A stretch of 22,668 nt of DNA from a virus, in IMG/VR virus record IMGVR_UViG_3300025697_003353, positions 1 through 22,668 of that record. One strand, given 5' to 3'. Numbering within the stretch: the stretch's first letter is position 1; every line of letters begins with the position of its first letter. The notes under the pieces were generated by a model that did no database searches, was not told where the DNA came from, and worked only from the letters and a program-made list of their open reading frames with translations. The position numbers and the translations under genes were made by a program. Positions 19,703 to 22,668 of the stretch are shown piece by piece.

Positions 19703-20191
19703 ATGCCAATATACCAAGGGAGTGTATTCAAACAGTTCCTCATAGATAGATATGCCATGGGTTTCGAGCCGGCTGCAATATGCAACGAGTTCGAGACTCA
19801 GATGGGCGTACCTGTCAGTGAGTCCGAAGTCGAGATAATCCTCAAAGGATGCAATAACGAAATCCGCGCCAGAGAGGAAGAACTGATAACTGAACTCAAA
19901 TCCCAAAATGTAATTGGCGCACTCCTCTCAATCAAAGCGGAGTTGGTAGAAGTAGCATCAATGGCAAAGGCGGATAAGGATTACAAAACTTTTGCGCAAC
20001 TCTCAAATTCTTCTATGAAATCTATCGAAGTAATTATCAACATGACGGAGAAGTTCAGAACTCGAGAAGATACAAAAACTCTCGTAGCAGTACAGAATAA
20101 TTACTTCGCAATCGAAGTCCTCGTAAAAGACGGACTCATCGAGGTAAAAGATGAAGCAAAACTAAAAGAAATACTTGGAGATGAGAGGTAA
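19703..20191 (+). CDS. Probable terminase small subunit
   Basis: A 162-residue helical protein; ATG 19703 follows AGGAG. Its stop overlaps the large terminase start (TAATG), so the two are translated together, the usual terminase gene pair. Residues 5-50 (FKQFLIDRYAMGFEPAAICN; VPVSESEVEIIL) fit a helix-turn-helix that would recognise the packaging site. The middle is a long coiled coil (IRAREEELITELKSQNVIGA, SIKAELVEVASMAKADKDYK), suited to ring assembly. The assignment rests on position and fold pattern, since small terminases diverge strongly. Confidence 0.7.
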   Translation: MPIYQGSVFKQFLIDRYAMGFEPAAICNEFETQMGVPVSESEVEIILKGCNNEIRAREEELITELKSQNVIGALLSIKAELVEVASMAKADKDYKTFAQLSNSSMKSIEVIINMTEKFRTREDTKTLVAVQNNYFAIEVLVKDGLIEVKDEAKLKEILGDER

Positions 20192-21570
20192 TGCTCAATC
20201 TTTCTGACTCACTCTGCCGAGCATCCTTCGAGTATTTCTGCAAGATTATACTCAAACAGAAACTCGGAAGCATGCATAAAGCGTGGATTAAAGCTGTTCT
20301 TCAGAAAGACAAACATACTTGCATCATGTCAGCGCGTGGACACTTCAAAACTACTATCCTCTCCATATCTTTCCCTCTCTGGGTAATGTACAAAGAGCGG
20401 GACCCAAAGATGATAGTTATTCTTTCAGCAACTCTTGACCAATCAACTGAGATTATGAATCTCATAAAAAGATTGATTGAAGACACTCCAATCCTTCGAG
20501 ACATGATGTATCCTGAAAATATCCACAAAGCCAAATGGTCAGAAACTCAGATAGGAACTAAAAACAAACATAGAATCCTCTGCCTTCCTTTCGGAGATTC
20601 CGTCAGAGGAAAGCATCCTGACTACTGTATCTGTGATGATGTCCTAAAAGCTGAAGTTGCAACAGATATAGAAAGTTCAAAAAGAATATTCTACGGAATA
20701 GTATTCCCAATCGTTCAAGCCAGAAAGGGAAAACTTATCGTCGTAGGAACTCCAGTTTCATATACTGATTTACTTGCAGACCTATCAGAAAAACCTGACT
20801 TCACCTTCCTCAAATATCCTGCAATAATTTTCAACGAAGATGGAACATGGAAGGAATCGCAATTCCCTGAACACTTCGATATAGAACAACTCAGAAAGAT
20901 AAAGAATAACATGCCTTCCCATCTATGGGCCCGAGAATACCTCTGCAATCCTGCATCAGAAGATACAGCAGTATTCCCATGGTCAGTTCTCAACAAAGCA
21001 ACTGCAATGTATGAAGATGTAAAAGCAACATACAAAGCCCATGAAGCAAAACCTCGCAAGGTAATCGGTTGCGATATTGCTGTAAGTGAGGGTGCCAGGG
21101 CTGACTTCAGTGTCTTTAGTGTCGTGGACAGTATTCCCAACGAACCTCACCTACTTACTGATATAGTTCGCAAACATCTTACCCCTGAGAATAATGTCAT
21201 AGAAATACGGGCTCTTTACAAATATCATAATCCTGACCGCATCCTAATTGAGAAAACAGGTGTAGGGTGGGGAACAGCTAAAGCATGTGTAGATGATGAT
21301 ATGATGAAAGGAGTTACTGTGGATTTCGATACCAAGGCTGCCAGCAGAGAACGTATCCTTTCTCGTCTTGAAGTTCTAATGCGCAACGGACAAGTTGCCC
21401 TCCCAAAAAATGACGTCCTCTTATCAGAACTCTCCCAGTTTGCATACAAGAAAACGAAGCATGGTATGTCTTATCAATCGTTGGGAGAGCATGATGACTG
21501 TGTTATGAGCCTTGCAATAGCGCTCGAAGCGGCATCCGAAGCTTCTTTTGTCAGTTTGACTTTGGTATAA
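20191..21570 (+). CDS. terL: Terminase large subunit (packaging ATPase-nuclease)
   Basis: A 459-residue protein with all terminase landmarks. The Walker A is the deviant type SARGHFKTT (47-55). Walker B is DYCICDD (144-150), motif III is VVGTPVS (184-190), and the RNase H-like nuclease has GCDIA (Asp295), LIEKTG (Glu354) and EHDDCVMSLA (Asp435/Asp436). It cuts concatemeric viral DNA and pumps it into the prohead through the portal. ATG 20191 overlaps the small subunit's stop. Length and motif order are normal for the family. This gene is the best marker for placing the virus by phylogeny. Confidence 0.95.
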   Translation: MLNLSDSLCRASFEYFCKIILKQKLGSMHKAWIKAVLQKDKHTCIMSARGHFKTTILSISFPLWVMYKERDPKMIVILSATLDQSTEIMNLIKRLIEDTPILRDMMYPENIHKAKWSETQIGTKNKHRILCLPFGDSVRGKHPDYCICDDVLKAEVATDIESSKRIFYGIVFPIVQARKGKLIVVGTPVSYTDLLADLSEKPDFTFLKYPAIIFNEDGTWKESQFPEHFDIEQLRKIKNNMPSHLWAREYLCNPASEDTAVFPWSVLNKATAMYEDVKATYKAHEAKPRKVIGCDIAVSEGARADFSVFSVVDSIPNEPHLLTDIVRKHLTPENNVIEIRALYKYHNPDRILIEKTGVGWGTAKACVDDDMMKGVTVDFDTKAASRERILSRLEVLMRNGQVALPKNDVLLSELSQFAYKKTKHGMSYQSLGEHDDCVMSLAIALEAASEASFVSLTLV

Positions 21571-21606
21571 GCCATTCAAGACATTCCAGCCAACTATATA
21601 ATCGCG

Positions 21607-21616
21607 TTTAAATATA
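21607..21616 (+). promoter_or_regulatory. TATA box of the portal gene, leaderless layout
   Basis: TTTAAATATA is centred about 26 bases before ATG 21637, and no ribosome site stands between them. It lies in the 66-base gap after the terminase stop, so the portal and later head genes may have their own promoter. Confidence 0.55.
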
Positions 21617-21636
21617 TCTTCCTATTATAGTACTTG

Positions 21637-22668
21637 ATGGCGGCTAAAAAAGTTCCAATTTCAGCGCGATTAATAGACGATTACGTTCCGATGGGGAGCG
21701 ACCAGCCTCAACCACGCCCAGCCACGAACAGTGTAATGCGAGATAGTTTGTATATCTGGCATGGAAAGATGCCTGAACTTAGGGCAATCGTATCGGGAAT
21801 GACTTCAGATGTTTTTGGAGAAGGATACGGATTAGATGGAGACAAAGCGCGTCAAGCTAAAACCAAGCGTTTTCTAAGAAAAAACAAATTCAACTGCTAC
21901 GGAAAGGCAGTTCTTCGAGATGCTCTCATATCAGGAGATGGATATCTTGGTAAAGCTTCTCTAACAGAAACCCAAGTATTCGAAGCCATGGACTGTATTT
22001 ATACTGACGTGTTCCACAAATCAGCAGACCAACTTACAAAACAAGCTATAATCAATAAAGTAGTTTCTGCAAAACCTGACCTCTATTCTCCTAAAGTTTT
22101 ATTCCCTCTTATGTCAAGAGCAATGTGGATTAAGTACGACGTACACGGAAAGATAGTTGGATACGTACAGAAACCTAGAAATCGCGGAACAATGTTTGCT
22201 ACAAATTCAAATCCAAATCCAGATAAGCCATCTTCATTTGCTTATGGAAATATGGGTGCGCTTGGTGGAGTTGAGTTCAGCCCAGAAGAAGTGATTCACT
22301 TTCCTTATGAACCAATCGGAGACCAGATTTATGGAAACTCCCCACTTCAAACTGCAATCTTCGACGTAGTTTCATTATGGTATGCAAAAACTTACGGTGG
22401 ACTTTTCTTCCAAAACGACGCGACTCCGTCCTTCATCTTTAATCTTCCTGACGATTCTCCAGACAGTCAGAACTACAAGAAGTTCATAGAAGTTCTAAAA
22501 CAGCACCGCCAGAATCCTCATCGCAACATGGTAATTACTGGCAATCTTGGAATAAACAAAGTTGCCTCTCTAAGTAAGGACTTGGAATTCTCAAACTTCA
22601 TAGATAAATTCACCCAGCGTGTTATGCTTGCTTATGGTGCAACTGCTCGGTTCCAACATCTATTTGGA
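21637..22668 (+). CDS. Portal protein (3' partial)
   Basis: The frame runs from ATG 21637 (TTG 21634 is also in frame) to the window end without a stop, giving 344 residues. It directly follows the large terminase, where portals normally sit. Features fit the portal family: an N-terminal SLYIWHGKMPELRAIVSGMT, the basic helix-rich KTKRFLRKNKFNCYGKAVLR, a core with SGDGYLGKAS, VIHFPYEPIGDQIYGNSPLQ (the typical H(l/f)...D..YG.SPL motif), then PSFIFNLPDD and NMVITGNLG. It forms the dodecameric ring at the capsid vertex through which DNA passes and on which terminase docks. The C-terminal part is outside the window. Confidence 0.9.
   Translation, partial: MAAKKVPISARLIDDYVPMGSDQPQPRPATNSVMRDSLYIWHGKMPELRAIVSGMTSDVFGEGYGLDGDKARQAKTKRFLRKNKFNCYGKAVLRDALISGDGYLGKASLTETQVFEAMDCIYTDVFHKSADQLTKQAIINKVVSAKPDLYSPKVLFPLMSRAMWIKYDVHGKIVGYVQKPRNRGTMFATNSNPNPDKPSSFAYGNMGALGGVEFSPEEVIHFPYEPIGDQIYGNSPLQTAIFDVVSLWYAKTYGGLFFQNDATPSFIFNLPDDSPDSQNYKKFIEVLKQHRQNPHRNMVITGNLGINKVASLSKDLEFSNFIDKFTQRVMLAYGATARFQHLFG

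Noticed and set aside
1-22668. tRNA genes, rRNA genes, CRISPR arrays, integrase or attachment sites
   Set aside because: I looked for T-loop patterns, regularly spaced repeats and recombinase motifs and found none. The only tandem repeats are the short ones listed.

Overview
The window looks like part of the genome of a tailed double-stranded DNA virus (Caudoviricetes type), or of an integrated or metagenomic copy, and the host is most likely an archaeon. Virus evidence: a large terminase with ATPase and nuclease motifs, a portal-like protein running off the right edge, a probable small terminase, and a tail-fibre end with an S74 chaperone domain at the left edge. Archaeal evidence: an MCM-like AAA+ helicase, a Ku homologue, AbrB and ribbon-helix-helix regulators, a mini-intein, and at least two genes (ribbon-helix-helix gene and portal) whose TATA box lies about 26 bases before the ATG with no ribosome binding site, as in archaeal leaderless genes. 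Most other genes have GGTGA, GAGGTGA or GGAGG sites. No integrase, tRNA, rRNA or CRISPR array was seen.

Layout. (1) 1-3206, rightward: tail fibre/S74, coiled-coil protein, transglutaminase-like protein with an intein, an unknown protein, and a small two-helix membrane protein. (2) 3208-15123, leftward, densely packed and often overlapping: a first block (15123 down to 10196) of small proteins, a MoxR-type ATPase, a 52-aa membrane protein, a zinc ribbon and an HExxH/VWA protein. A hairpin and promoter follow, then a replication/repair block (Ku, AAA+ ATPase, AbrB-like proteins, small proteins, MCM-like helicase, winged-helix protein, possible ssDNA-binding protein), and finally two tiny ORFs and an Mrr-like nuclease. 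(3) 15124-15807: about 680 bases with no convincing gene, holding promoter-like repeats and hairpins. (4) 15808-16676: two leftward unknown genes. (5) 16677-16919: a divergent control region. (6) 16920 to the right end, rightward: ribbon-helix-helix regulator, DEDD exonuclease, tiny Cys-rich protein, basic protein, glycosyltransferase-methyltransferase fusion, small and large terminase, portal.

How the genes may work together. The leftward genes would open and replicate viral DNA (MCM-like helicase, second AAA+ ATPase, ssDNA-binding candidate) and handle DNA ends (Ku, Mrr-like nuclease, DEDD exonuclease). The MoxR ATPase and the VWA/HExxH protein look like a CobS/CobT-type remodelling pair. 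The right side packages DNA, and the left side makes tail parts.

Most notable: a virus-borne Ku in one operon system with a MoxR/VWA pair; an intein inserted exactly before the catalytic cysteine of a transglutaminase-like enzyme; a GC-rich 88-base element that folds into one long hairpin; six short genes or ORFs with good start signals, two of them paralogous membrane proteins; and a 14-base promoter-like motif repeated ahead of leftward genes.
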